From assembly GCA_015061775.1 (NCBI GenBank), contig SUVY01000004.1, positions 1 through 64,000 on the forward strand: a stretch of 64,000 bases of DNA, in the 5' to 3' direction. The position numbers and the translations under genes are program-made. Shown here piece after piece: positions 34,364-43,542 of the stretch; position 1 is the stretch's first letter, and every line of letters begins with the position of its first letter. The notes beneath the pieces were generated by a model. The model searched no databases. It was given only the letters and a program-made list of their open reading frames with translations, and had not been told where the DNA came from. This stretch comes from Lentisphaerota bacterium (lineage in GTDB: Bacteria; Verrucomicrobiota; Lentisphaeria; Victivallales; Victivallaceae).

Positions 34364-35197
34364 TCAACCTTTTTCCCGATACTCTTTGGGAGACATACCG
34401 GTTTTACTCTTCACCACCCGGGAAAAATATGACGGATTGGCAAATCCGCAGGCATAACCTATCTCTTTTACCGGACGGACTGATGACTTCAAACCTCCGA
34501 GCGCAGCCTTGATGCGGATATCCTGCAAATACTCGCCGGGAGAAATGCTGAAATGCTGTCGCACGGCGCGGTCAATAGTGGAACGGTGAACTCCAAGCAC
34601 GGAAGACATCGCGTCAAGATTGAACGCAGGATCGTGAAACTCGCTCAACACCAAATCTTTAAACTTCCCGATCAGCAAGTTGTATTCTCCGGAAGGAGCT
34701 GAGGTTTTCTCTCCTTGAAAAGCCAATGCCACTTTTGTCAGCATTCCATCAAGAATGACGCCGCCCGTGCATGACGCTTTTACACTGTTTTCCCGCAGCG
34801 TATCATACAGCAAATCGAAGTCTTCCTTCAAGGATTCGCCCAAATGGATTTTTTCACCCGGCACAATACAGGATGCTGATAAAAAAGCTTCTGCAAGCAC
34901 TCCGTCCCATACCGCCCAATGATATGAAAATCCGGAGTTTTCAACCTCGATGCAGTGACTGTTTCCGGAACAGTAACATACTGCATCCCCTGAAAACAAA
35001 CGGACAGAGCGTCCGTCTATATCAAATTTGGCTGAACCGGAGCTGCACCAGAATATTCCGCAATAGGCTTTTACTCCGCCGGTGACCTTTTCGCGGTAAC
35101 CGGCATTCGGAGCAGCAAATCCGGCAGCAAGACAAATCAGAGGCTGCAGCTTTTTTCTGCTGCTGTAAAGCGGATTATAAAAAGAATACTTCTTCAT
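34364..35197 (-). CDS. AraC-family transcriptional regulator
   Basis: A 277-residue regulator with an N-terminal cupin-like sugar-sensing domain (about 1-150) and a C-terminal double helix-turn-helix (about 180-277). The second HTH has the family signature EIGYACGFANPSYFSRVVKSKTG. It is first in a unit with GH5 and MFS genes and has its own promoter. It may also act on the direct repeats at 43298-43336 or 29248-29274, which have AraC-type spacing; this is inference. Confidence 0.93.
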   Translation of the reverse strand: MKKYSFYNPLYSSRKKLQPLICLAAGFAAPNAGYREKVTGGVKAYCGIFWCSSGSAKFDIDGRSVRLFSGDAVCYCSGNSHCIEVENSGFSYHWAVWDGVLAEAFLSASCIVPGEKIHLGESLKEDFDLLYDTLRENSVKASCTGGVILDGMLTKVALAFQGEKTSAPSGEYNLLIGKFKDLVLSEFHDPAFNLDAMSSVLGVHRSTIDRAVRQHFSISPGEYLQDIRIKAALGGLKSSVRPVKEIGYACGFANPSYFSRVVKSKTGMSPKEYREKG

Positions 35198-35241
35198 TCT
35201 TCAATAACTGATTCTTCAATGCATCACTCATACGTCACTAT

Positions 35242-35270
35242 AAGATACACCTCTGAAAGCATTTTTACAA
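35242..35270 (-). promoter_or_regulatory. Promoter of the AraC-GH5-MFS unit
   Basis: Minus-strand TTGTAA (35265-35270), 17 bp spacer, TATCTT (35242-35247), directly after the terminator of the symporter operon. Confidence 0.55.
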
Positions 35271-35278
35271 GCATATAC

Positions 35279-35316
35279 AAAAAAGGCATTCCGGAAAACG
35301 ATCTATCCGGAACGCC
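35279..35316 (-). terminator. Terminator of the GH42-symporter operon
   Basis: Minus-strand stem GGCGTTCCGG/CCGGAATGCC with a 12-base loop, followed by TTTTTT. Confidence 0.85.
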
Positions 35317-35340
35317 GTTATTTTGCTGCAGACAGATGAT

Positions 35341-37578
35341 TTACTTCTGCACCTGTCCGTTATCCTGCGGGTTTTCAGCGTGCTTTCTCAAGTCCGTAAA
35401 GAGCCGGCGCATGTCGATCAGACTGCCGATTCCGAACCAGAAAGTTGTGATAAGTGAAATGATTCCCGGAACAACGAGGAAGACGACAAGGAAGTAGTTG
35501 CCCCACCATTCGAGCTTCCACGGAGCAAAAAAGTTCCAGATCAAAACAGCAAGGAACGTGCCTCCGAAACCGTAAACAAAGCAGTAGAAAAACACTGCCC
35601 AGGCGATGACTTTGTCGCCTTTGGAGTATTCTCCGGTAATGCCGATGATCTTGCCCCAAAAACTCTTCCAGGTGATTTTTTCTTTGACGGCACCCTGTCC
35701 CTCGATGTGATAAGCTCCGCGATGGAGCATTTTGTCGAGGTTGAAGGGTTCACGGCAGGTGAGATAAGATACTGTAACATAGAGGATCAAGCTTACGATC
35801 ATTGTAATAAAATAAAATTCATAGCTGTTGATCGGACACTTGACCGCGTTCATTTCCCATACAATGTAAGGATTGAACGGTTTGGAAACCGCTGACAGAA
35901 AGTTTCCGACACCGTCCACCCATCCCATCTTTTCAAGAAACGGATAGACGTGATCAGCCCAATTCCGCTGAATAAGTATGCTTGAAAAGGAGAGCACCAT
36001 TCCGGATACCAGAGAAGTCCATGCTCCGGCGGCAGTTCCGAAACGGCTGTAAAGTCCGAATACCATAACAGGACCGCATCCGCCCATCCACATTGAACCG
36101 ACGACTGTCACAAAGAGCTTGATATAATCGAGCTGCGCCATAAAAAAGCTTCCGCAGAGGAATATCAATCCTACTCCGACTGAAACGAGCTTTATCATAA
36201 GCAAGTGACGCTCAGGAGAGAGCGGCTTTTTGATCAGCGGAAGAACTACATCCTGGGAAATTGTCAAACTTGCGCTGAAAATACGCGTGTCGTCCGTCGA
36301 TACCATCGCAAGAACCATCAACAGACAGAACAACCCCACCATAACTGGAGGCAGGATGTGGCGCATAGTTCCAGCCATAGTCATCTGATGGAAAAGCGTT
36401 CTGAACTGCTGGAATTTGGCATTGCCTTCCGGAGTTCCCTGCAGCTCAGTCCTGGCAACATTGAGGTACGGCGTATCCTGATTGTGCTTTTCTCCCATGG
36501 GAGCATCTACTCCGATACGGTGTTTCTGCTCAGGCAGAGCTTCTATTTTACGGATGAGATTTTCACGTTTGGCATTATCCTGCACCAGCTCTCCGGCAAT
36601 GCGGCTCGCTACCTCCGAACGGATAACTTTTGCATCCTTAGAGTAATTGCGGTGATTCAGAATTGTTATGACGCAGACGGCAATAAGTACGTAAAACATG
36701 GTAGTAAGAGCACTTCTCCAACCTCCGAGAACGCCTGCCATCTTCTGCTCGTGCGGACTGCGCGCCGCTGAACTGTTTCCGGCACCGAGCCAGCTTGCCC
36801 GGTGAAATACGCTGACAAACACTGCTACACAAAGTGAAAACAAATTGAAATCACGGAAGTTTGAGAGATCATACGGGTTGATGAAACTCTCTCCCGGAAC
36901 ACGGTCTTTCATCACTTCAACGATCTCTGTACTCCATGAAAACTTGTAGAGAACAAACACCACAAAAAGGAAAAGCAGCGGATAACACAACATTCCCTGA
37001 AGAGAATCTGTAACCAGAAGTGCAAGCGTTCCGCCCATCCAGATAATGCTTATGGCAAGCGTCAGGACAATGAATACCACCAGAATAAAGGTCGATATCT
37101 CAAACCCGAAGATATTGACTGTATGCGGAAGGTCAAGAAAGTATATGAAAAAACGTGCCGCAATGGCAGGCATGATCATATTTGAACACACTTCTGTCAA
37201 ACTGCGGAGCGCGGCTGCAAAAATACGGAAGTTTTTGCTGTAACGCATCTCCAGAAACTGTCCGATACTCAGAGCCCGGGTCTCGCGGAAACGGTATGTG
37301 CAATATCCCGTCATACCGAGAAAAAGTCCGAGCGGCATGAGGATATTGTTCCAGAACGCGAGCGAAAATCCAGTACGGTAATGCTCTTCAACGTATGCTA
37401 CCAATGAAATGATCGCAAGTCCGTTGGCAAGGTCGGCGACGCTTATGATATATCTTCCTGCGACGCGTCCTGCCGCAAGAAAATCAGCTACTCCCTTCAC
37501 ATACCGTCTGGTGTACCATGCTGCGGCAAGTACGAACATTACCGGTATTACAACAATCAAATAATCAATAAATCCCAC
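35341..37578 (-). CDS. Large sodium:solute symporter (SSS family)
   Basis: A 745-residue membrane protein; typical SSS members are near 500-550. The SSS core is clear (DYLIVVIPVMFV start, GRYIISVADLANGLAIISLV, and NSSAARSPHEQKMAGVLGGW, with many membrane helices). A soluble insert of about 100 residues (around 330-400) contains HRIGVDAP and NAKFQQFRTLFHQM, and extra helices with charged loops extend the C-terminus. It should import a sugar or sugar acid with Na+. It is the last gene of the GH42 operon, 10 bases after an oxidoreductase gene. It is a clear paralogue of 48044-50350. Confidence 0.92.
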   Translation of the reverse strand: MGFIDYLIVVIPVMFVLAAAWYTRRYVKGVADFLAAGRVAGRYIISVADLANGLAIISLVAYVEEHYRTGFSLAFWNNILMPLGLFLGMTGYCTYRFRETRALSIGQFLEMRYSKNFRIFAAALRSLTEVCSNMIMPAIAARFFIYFLDLPHTVNIFGFEISTFILVVFIVLTLAISIIWMGGTLALLVTDSLQGMLCYPLLFLFVVFVLYKFSWSTEIVEVMKDRVPGESFINPYDLSNFRDFNLFSLCVAVFVSVFHRASWLGAGNSSAARSPHEQKMAGVLGGWRSALTTMFYVLIAVCVITILNHRNYSKDAKVIRSEVASRIAGELVQDNAKRENLIRKIEALPEQKHRIGVDAPMGEKHNQDTPYLNVARTELQGTPEGNAKFQQFRTLFHQMTMAGTMRHILPPVMVGLFCLLMVLAMVSTDDTRIFSASLTISQDVVLPLIKKPLSPERHLLMIKLVSVGVGLIFLCGSFFMAQLDYIKLFVTVVGSMWMGGCGPVMVFGLYSRFGTAAGAWTSLVSGMVLSFSSILIQRNWADHVYPFLEKMGWVDGVGNFLSAVSKPFNPYIVWEMNAVKCPINSYEFYFITMIVSLILYVTVSYLTCREPFNLDKMLHRGAYHIEGQGAVKEKITWKSFWGKIIGITGEYSKGDKVIAWAVFFYCFVYGFGGTFLAVLIWNFFAPWKLEWWGNYFLVVFLVVPGIISLITTFWFGIGSLIDMRRLFTDLRKHAENPQDNGQVQK

Positions 37579-37588
37579 TTTATATTCC

Positions 37589-38689
37589 CTATTTCAATAC
37601 AATTTCTTTTCCACTGTAAATAGAATCATAAGCGGCGTTCATGACCCGCACAGCCTGATAACTCTCTTCGAGACCGGTCTCCGGAGTGGTTCTTCTGCCG
37701 TCGAGCATAGCGGCAAAAGCTCCCATAAGGGAGTCATCTATCTCCTCGCGCGCCGAAGGAACATCCTCGACCAACGCGCGGTCCGGAGAGTCAAAGTTCT
37801 TTCCGCAAGTGGTACAGGCGTGGTTGAAAAAGTCCGCAGATATGTAACCTTTGGTTCCAGTGACCTTCAAGTTGCATTCAAGCACCTTGGGCCAGATAAA
37901 ACGCAGCTGCTCTCCGGGCTCGACCAGATTGGTGTATGACGGATTGACAAAAAACGGAACTCCGTTATCAAGCTTGCCCATGATCGCTGCGTGATCCTCA
38001 ACTGCAAGATCCTGACGCTGGTTGCGGGCTGATACTGCGCTTACCGTGGCAAACTCTCTGCCGGTTATCCAGCGGATAAGATCGTAGGGGTGCGGATGAT
38101 CGGTAATCGCACCTCCGCGGCAGAACTTGGAGTTTGGACGTATCGGAACCCTTGAACCGTAGGAAAGCAGCGGATCTCCCCAGTTGGGGAAGAGATCGAT
38201 AGGATTCAAACTCACATTCGTAAGATATATGGACTGTATCTCGCCGATTTCTCCTGCAACGATCCTGCGGCGCGCCTCGGCAAGCTGCGGACGGAAGTGC
38301 AGTTCAAGCTCACAGGCGACATGACGGTCATAACTGTTTTTGATCCTTATCATCTCGCGGCACTCATCTTCGTTCATCGAGATGACTTTCATCATAAAGA
38401 TATTGAACTTGTGCTCCACAGCGGCAAGAAACATCGGGAAGTGGTAGATGTTGTCACTTCCGATAAGTACCGCATCGACGTCAGAGTGACGCTTGAACAT
38501 CTCCTTGTAGTCGCGGTAAAGTTTGATATCAGGCAAGTCGGAAGTGCTTTTCTGTACGACTCCGAAAAGACGGTCATCAGACTCGCTCGCAGCAACGATC
38601 TCCCAGCGGCGCATATCACGTATGCGGCGCAGAAAAAGAGGAGTATGGGGACAGCCGCTTCCGGCAACGATTATTTTATAGCGTTTCAT
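37589..38689 (-). CDS. Gfo/Idh/MocA-family oxidoreductase
   Basis: A 366-residue NAD(P)-dependent oxidoreductase. The N-terminal Rossmann start is KIIVAGSGCPHTP, a variant of the usual GxGxxG. The EKP-type motif region reads FNIFMMKVISMNEDECREM, so the usual Glu-Lys-Pro is replaced by Met-Lys-Val, while the Lys is kept. HPHPYDLIRWITG supplies the usual His/Asp end of the active site. AAGGAG supports start 38689. It probably oxidises or epimerises the sugar released by the operon's large glycosidase. It follows the NAD-domain-less partner by one base. Confidence 0.88.
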   Translation of the reverse strand: MKRYKIIVAGSGCPHTPLFLRRIRDMRRWEIVAASESDDRLFGVVQKSTSDLPDIKLYRDYKEMFKRHSDVDAVLIGSDNIYHFPMFLAAVEHKFNIFMMKVISMNEDECREMIRIKNSYDRHVACELELHFRPQLAEARRRIVAGEIGEIQSIYLTNVSLNPIDLFPNWGDPLLSYGSRVPIRPNSKFCRGGAITDHPHPYDLIRWITGREFATVSAVSARNQRQDLAVEDHAAIMGKLDNGVPFFVNPSYTNLVEPGEQLRFIWPKVLECNLKVTGTKGYISADFFNHACTTCGKNFDSPDRALVEDVPSAREEIDDSLMGAFAAMLDGRRTTPETGLEESYQAVRVMNAAYDSIYSGKEIVLK

Positions 38690-38690
38690 A

Positions 38691-39329
38691 TCAAAGACTC
38701 CTTGCAATAAGTTCTGCCAGTTCGCGGGTATTGAGTATTCCGGCAAAGGCGTCTCCGCGCTTGACGTCGAGCTCAAAACGCTGCTTCATCCATGCGTATG
38801 GACCGACAGCGGCTTCTCCCTGTATGGAGTCTTTGCAGATCATCTGCATACCGTTTCCATCAGCCTGGAGAAGTCCCTCGTAATTGAGATAACCGATAAG
38901 CGGCTGGTTGGTCACGCATCCTCCGTCAAAGTTCGCCCAGAAGAAAGCTATATCCGGCATTGAATCGGGAAGCATCTCGTTGAGTTCGATTTCAACGCTG
39001 ACTCCGTTTTCAAACATCGCGAGCGCGAACAGATTGTTTTTTCCTTCGAGACGGCTGATTGTCAACGAAACATAGCTGCTCTCGGCAACAAACTGAGCGG
39101 CATCGAGTATCGAGAGCAGATGACTGTAGAGAAACTCCTTTTCAGGAAGCGCATTCTTTGCCGGACGGCTGGCTGAAAAACGCATTGAACAGAGCGTTCC
39201 GCACTTGCCGTTGAGTTTGTAGTTGCGCGCCTTGCGGATAATGGGAAAATATCTCCAATAGAGGGCAACGCAAAAATCCTCATTTCCTTTATAATCTACC
39301 GCTTCGTGCGGCATAAGTATCTTACTCAT
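38691..39329 (-). CDS. Protein resembling the C-terminal domain of Gfo/Idh/MocA oxidoreductases, without an NAD domain
   Basis: A 212-residue protein. Segments such as KCGTLCSMRFSASRP, LLSILDAAQFVAESS and VSLTISRLEGKNNLFALAMFENGVSVEIELNE look like the beta-sheet substrate and dimer domain of Gfo/Idh/MocA enzymes, but no Rossmann GxGxxG region precedes them. It starts from its own ATG 10 bases after the GH42-like gene and ends one base before the full-length oxidoreductase, so the two may form a mixed complex. The family call is moderate; it could be an uncharacterised sugar-binding protein. Confidence 0.5.
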   Translation of the reverse strand: MSKILMPHEAVDYKGNEDFCVALYWRYFPIIRKARNYKLNGKCGTLCSMRFSASRPAKNALPEKEFLYSHLLSILDAAQFVAESSYVSLTISRLEGKNNLFALAMFENGVSVEIELNEMLPDSMPDIAFFWANFDGGCVTNQPLIGYLNYEGLLQADGNGMQMICKDSIQGEAAVGPYAWMKQRFELDVKRGDAFAGILNTRELAELIARSL

Positions 39330-39339
39330 AATTTCACCA

Positions 39340-42300
39340 TTACTGTTGTTTGATAAAAATTGCGGTATGCCCGGCCTTCATATCGAGAGTGACTTTTCCG
39401 GCGGGATAGATCTTTCCGGACACGACCTCTTTGGCAGGGGTATTCCACGGCAGATTTATGACTTTTCTGCCTCCGGAAGAGGCGTGTATCATCACGATCG
39501 AGCGGTTGGCGCGAATGACATCGTTGTCCGTGTTGTAAAGATGAATGTTCTTTGCACGGCAAATGGAACGCAGCAGTTCAGGCGTTGGCGGAACAAGGGT
39601 ATAGACAGAGGTTCCGAAAGAGGTCTCTTTACTGGCAATAACTGTATGTTTTCCAAAGACGCCAAGTCCGGAAACTCCTGAGTCGGGTTTCACGGCGAAT
39701 GCAGGAGCGAAGTAGAATTCCTCGCCGGTATTGCGGCTGTCGCGCATAAACGGATGTTTGCTGTCCGCAATCGTCACCTGCTGCTTGTTCAAACGGGATA
39801 TCTTATCAAATTTAAATCCGGTAAGCTGCTCCATTCCTTTGACACTGTTTCCAGCCGGAGAGAGATAGCCTGCTCCATAACACCATACAGCTGTTGCCTT
39901 GTTGCGGGCAAGTTTTGCCTGGATAGCTTTACGCTGCTCAGGAGTGATGTAAAACGCATTGAGAAATACATATACTTTGTAATCACGCATACGGGGATCA
40001 TTTATATCGCTCATCAAATAGAAATCTATCGGAGCTCCGATATGCGCCAGACGCTCGCGCGCCTCGCGGTTATAGGAGTGGAACTGCTTGTTGAAAGCGT
40101 TGACATAGTGCATACTCTCTTCATCACAGAGCACAGCGATATCGGCTACACCGGTACGGTCGAGTTTGAGTATTTCCGGCTCATGCTTGATCATATTGGC
40201 GATATCCCCCATGATAAGAGGATCGTGGAAAGTTGAATTTCCGGAAAGCAGCATCCACCACAGATTTACTCCGTGAGTCATGGCATTTCCCCATGCGCGG
40301 TAGTGGACACTTCTGGTCTCCTCCATAGTCGGAAGTTTGTAAGCAGTCTTTTCGAGGGAGAAACAGGTACGCATATCTGCCTCGTCATAATAGAGCTTGC
40401 CGTGCAGAGCAATGGTCGCCTGATATCCGTTCATATAATCTCCGGCATATCTCGCCCGGCGGTTGATGTAACACATCGGAGCCGCTACAAAGTCCACATT
40501 GGGATCAGATATGACTGTTTTGAAATCATAAAATCCCTGATTGCTCAAGTCATCGTGCCAGGTAGAGTATCCATTGAAAAATCCAATCAGTTTGGGGGAC
40601 TTCAAAGCTCCTCTCGCAGCCTTGGCAAAACGGCTGACAGTGCTGCTGACAGTCTCACTCATATAGCGCAGATGATCAGCCACGGGACGCGCCTGTTTCA
40701 CGCTGCGGAAAAAACCATCTTCCGACCTTCCGCGCATCGCCGGAAGCGGTATCTGCGCCGTTTCAAATGTGACACTCTTATCCTGCCACGCTCTGCGCAG
40801 GGCATTTACATCGTTTTTATAGTATTTTTTCAGCCATTTGCGGAATTGAGCAACGTTTTTGGGATTGTAGTCGATCCAGCCGAAACGGGACGCCCACCAA
40901 TACCACTCTCCGCAACGGCCGCCTCCTATAAGATATGCGGCGATCTTATGTCCGTAAACCGGGTGGTTCTCCAGGTGAGTCACCATGCGGACAAGGGCTT
41001 TTTCCGCGTCCGCCTGCCACTTTTCGCTGCTGAGAGAAGGACGCTCAGAGGTCTTGCCGTTGACCGCACGGTCTGCTTCGTCCATATACTTTTTGCGATA
41101 CCACGCAGGAGGTTCGAGCGAATAGCGTATGAGTATGCGGCAGTTGGGATTGTTGGCAAAAATATCGGTGATAGCTTTGTCTGCCGCGGAGTAGTCTCCG
41201 TTTTCCAGCCAAGCAGCGGGTTCTTCGAGGTTATACTGAACATAACGGACTCCGGCAGCGGCAAAATCGTCCGCAGCAGCTTTATTCTGAAACGCAGGCT
41301 GGACAGGCATCGCCATCGTTCCGCTCTCAGGAATTCCGTTGCGGTGGATGGTCATGACACCGTTGTAACGCTTCCTTGTGAAAACCGGCGGAGAATTTTC
41401 TTTTTTCTCTGCCGGTATATTCTTGAGATATTTTGCCGTCATCGGCAATAGTTTTTTGAAGTCCGGATCGTGGTTCTTGCGCAACTCCTCCGAGCGGGAG
41501 ATCACTTTGTGCACCCGGTTTGCGTATTTACTGAGATCACGCTGTCTCAAAAATTCAAGTTCTTCAAAAGAGAGAGCTTTATCAAAAATAGATATACGGT
41601 CGAACAGACCATCAAATCCGGCACCGATATTAAGAGGTGCACGGCTGAAACCGAGTTTTTTGTCGGTTGAATAGCAGGTGTCTGCAACCTGATATCCGTT
41701 GAGAAACAGCTTGATTTCACCTTTGTTGAAGGTAACTGCAACGAAGTTCCAGGCATCAGGAATCACCTGGCGGCAGTAGATGATCGGAACCAGTGTCTTT
41801 CCGTCTTTTCCGGTGCGGATATCATCGTAATAACGGAGCTGTCCCTGCCAATGTCCCTTGCGGTCAAGAAAGCCGAAAATCGGAACAAGATTGTAGAGAC
41901 TGAACTGAAACTCGTATTTTTCGCCGTCACTTCCGTTTTCACTTTTAGTTATCAGCGTACGGTATTTTCCGGCATTGCCGCGCGGATAGATCCAGGCGGA
42001 CATGGTGAAGTGCTCAGGATCAAGCTTTTTGGAATCTATTTTCGCATTGGCAACCGACATTGCAATATCAGGCGCAAATATGGCATTGGCCTCCTCATGG
42101 TACTCTGCATCAACCAGTCCGGAAGCGTTTTTTCCGGCAAAGCTGTAAACAGGTTTCGGCGCACTCTTTGCCGGAACTGCTGCCTTTGCTTCGGGAAATC
42201 CAGCTCCCCAGACATCGACTTTGCGGATGATTATCGCACCTTTCAGCGGAGCATTAGTTGATTTTTCAACACAGATCATCACCCTCTTGGCTCTTCCATC

Positions 42301-43215
42301 AAGAACTTTGACCGATTTATCTTTATGTGTATTGCGCTGCCACTTTTCATTCTGTTTTATCTTGAGAACCAGACCTTTTCCGGGCTTAAAATGGACACGT
42401 TTCGTCTCGTAGAATCCCCCCTTGTCGAGCACTCTTCCGAAGACACGAACCGGAACTTCGGCATCAAAGGTTATATTGAACGCGCGTCCGTAAGGAAGAG
42501 GAAGCTCCATCTCAATACCGCCATACTTTCCGCCTTTGGTAAAATCATAGTGAAACTTGATTCCTCCGGGAACCTGCTCCTTGACGGTCTTTGAGCCGGG
42601 AGCATATTCCAGTCCGGATGAGCGGTAACAGCGGTCATACAACGGAACAAATTCACTTTTTACTGTCATTGCAGGAAGAACGACCTCTTTGACGCCGGGA
42701 ACTGCAAAACTCTTGAGAGTTACCTTTCCGGCCTTGGGACAATTCATTGATTTTTCCACGCAGAACATTATAAAATCAATTCCTGCGGGAAGCTGGTAGG
42801 TCTTTTTACCTTTCCAGACTGCTCTCCATTGATGATTTTTCCTGATTTTGATCGTGATATCTTTGCCGCCGGAAACAGTCTGCTGCTTGGTGACAAAAGT
42901 ATGTTCTCCGGCTTTTATCCGCAAAAAATAGCGGGTCTGCTGTTCCGGACGGAAGGTCAATTCAAAATGATCGGCAGTATTCGCTCCGGGATGATACTCT
43001 ATACCGGTATATAATCCGCCGCCGGAAAAATCGTAGTTCATCACCACTCCATCGGAAGCCTCTGTCATGCTTCCTTTGGCGCCCGGATGCTCTCGTCCAA
43101 TGGAAAATTTGCACTTCTTGATCTGTGTTCTGATCGCCACTGCATCTGCGCCTGCCGCTGCAGCCAACATGAATACAGCCGCAATACACCAAAAAATGTG
43201 TATCCGTTTAAACAT
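39340..43215 (-). CDS. Secreted multi-domain glycosidase: two paralogous modules, LamG and GH42-like barrel
   Basis: A 1291-residue protein with a signal peptide (cleavage near residue 24). Two related beta-sandwich modules follow (about 33-185 and 190-345; each has an EYHPG or EYAPG-like block, a VVMNYDF or IKFHYDF strand, and IMFCVEKSMNCP or VMICVEKSTNAP). Then a LamG/concanavalin-like domain (about 365-590, HFTMSAWIYPRG, WNFVAVTFNKGEIKLFLNG), and a GH42-like GH-A barrel with trimer-type domain (about 640-1290). GGGRCGEWYWW followed by FRKWLKKYYKNDVNALRRAW matches the GH42 acid/base region; LYYDEADMRT may hold the nucleophile Glu. It likely acts outside the cytoplasm on beta-galactoside-type polymers. 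First gene of a four-gene operon. Confidence 0.82.
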   Translation of the reverse strand: MFKRIHIFWCIAAVFMLAAAAGADAVAIRTQIKKCKFSIGREHPGAKGSMTEASDGVVMNYDFSGGGLYTGIEYHPGANTADHFELTFRPEQQTRYFLRIKAGEHTFVTKQQTVSGGKDITIKIRKNHQWRAVWKGKKTYQLPAGIDFIMFCVEKSMNCPKAGKVTLKSFAVPGVKEVVLPAMTVKSEFVPLYDRCYRSSGLEYAPGSKTVKEQVPGGIKFHYDFTKGGKYGGIEMELPLPYGRAFNITFDAEVPVRVFGRVLDKGGFYETKRVHFKPGKGLVLKIKQNEKWQRNTHKDKSVKVLDGRAKRVMICVEKSTNAPLKGAIIIRKVDVWGAGFPEAKAAVPAKSAPKPVYSFAGKNASGLVDAEYHEEANAIFAPDIAMSVANAKIDSKKLDPEHFTMSAWIYPRGNAGKYRTLITKSENGSDGEKYEFQFSLYNLVPIFGFLDRKGHWQGQLRYYDDIRTGKDGKTLVPIIYCRQVIPDAWNFVAVTFNKGEIKLFLNGYQVADTCYSTDKKLGFSRAPLNIGAGFDGLFDRISIFDKALSFEELEFLRQRDLSKYANRVHKVISRSEELRKNHDPDFKKLLPMTAKYLKNIPAEKKENSPPVFTRKRYNGVMTIHRNGIPESGTMAMPVQPAFQNKAAADDFAAAGVRYVQYNLEEPAAWLENGDYSAADKAITDIFANNPNCRILIRYSLEPPAWYRKKYMDEADRAVNGKTSERPSLSSEKWQADAEKALVRMVTHLENHPVYGHKIAAYLIGGGRCGEWYWWASRFGWIDYNPKNVAQFRKWLKKYYKNDVNALRRAWQDKSVTFETAQIPLPAMRGRSEDGFFRSVKQARPVADHLRYMSETVSSTVSRFAKAARGALKSPKLIGFFNGYSTWHDDLSNQGFYDFKTVISDPNVDFVAAPMCYINRRARYAGDYMNGYQATIALHGKLYYDEADMRTCFSLEKTAYKLPTMEETRSVHYRAWGNAMTHGVNLWWMLLSGNSTFHDPLIMGDIANMIKHEPEILKLDRTGVADIAVLCDEESMHYVNAFNKQFHSYNREARERLAHIGAPIDFYLMSDINDPRMRDYKVYVFLNAFYITPEQRKAIQAKLARNKATAVWCYGAGYLSPAGNSVKGMEQLTGFKFDKISRLNKQQVTIADSKHPFMRDSRNTGEEFYFAPAFAVKPDSGVSGLGVFGKHTVIASKETSFGTSVYTLVPPTPELLRSICRAKNIHLYNTDNDVIRANRSIVMIHASSGGRKVINLPWNTPAKEVVSGKIYPAGKVTLDMKAGHTAIFIKQQ

Positions 43216-43263
43216 ACTTCACCTCATTTTTTTGTTTAATGTGTTATATTCTTATTATGGTGA

Positions 43264-43336
43264 AATATACATGAAGTGAAACATTGATAAAATAGCATTT
43301 TTGTCGCAAAAATATAATTTTTGACGCAAAATATAA
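43264..43336 (-). promoter_or_regulatory. Promoter with 20 bp-phased direct repeats upstream of the GH42-like operon
   Basis: TTTTTGTCGCAAAA (from 43298) and TTTTTGACGCAAAA (from 43318) are repeated exactly 20 bp apart. Just downstream on the minus strand lie a weak -35 (TTTTAT, 43287-43292) and TATATT (43264-43269). The layout fits an AraC-type activator site. The remainder of 43216-43542 is AT-rich and holds only the terminator of the upstream operon. Confidence 0.5.
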
Positions 43337-43421
43337 ATATTTCAGCTCTTTTTCCGATTCAGAAGAGTAACAGCTGAAAAAATCCAGGACAGCAGGTGTA
43401 ATCAACACGAAAAAATCACAT

Positions 43422-43455
43422 AAAAAAACTGTAACAAACACCCATTGTTACAGTT
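43422..43455 (-). terminator. Terminator of the uxaB-uxaA-AAA operon
   Basis: Perfect 10 bp stem AACTGTAACA/TGTTACAGTT with a 9-base loop, followed on the minus strand by a run of Ts. Confidence 0.85.
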
Positions 43456-43542
43456 GAAAACAAACTTCACGGCGGCAGGAAAACTCTCGCGCTTTCCCAT
43501 GTACGCTATAATACTGTTACTTTACAGAAATTGGAGGGAAAG

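Noticed and set aside
43427-43455. AACTGTAACA/TGTTACAGTT palindrome as a regulator operator
   Set aside because: It is followed on the minus strand by a T run and sits just after the end of the uxa operon, so a terminator explains it.
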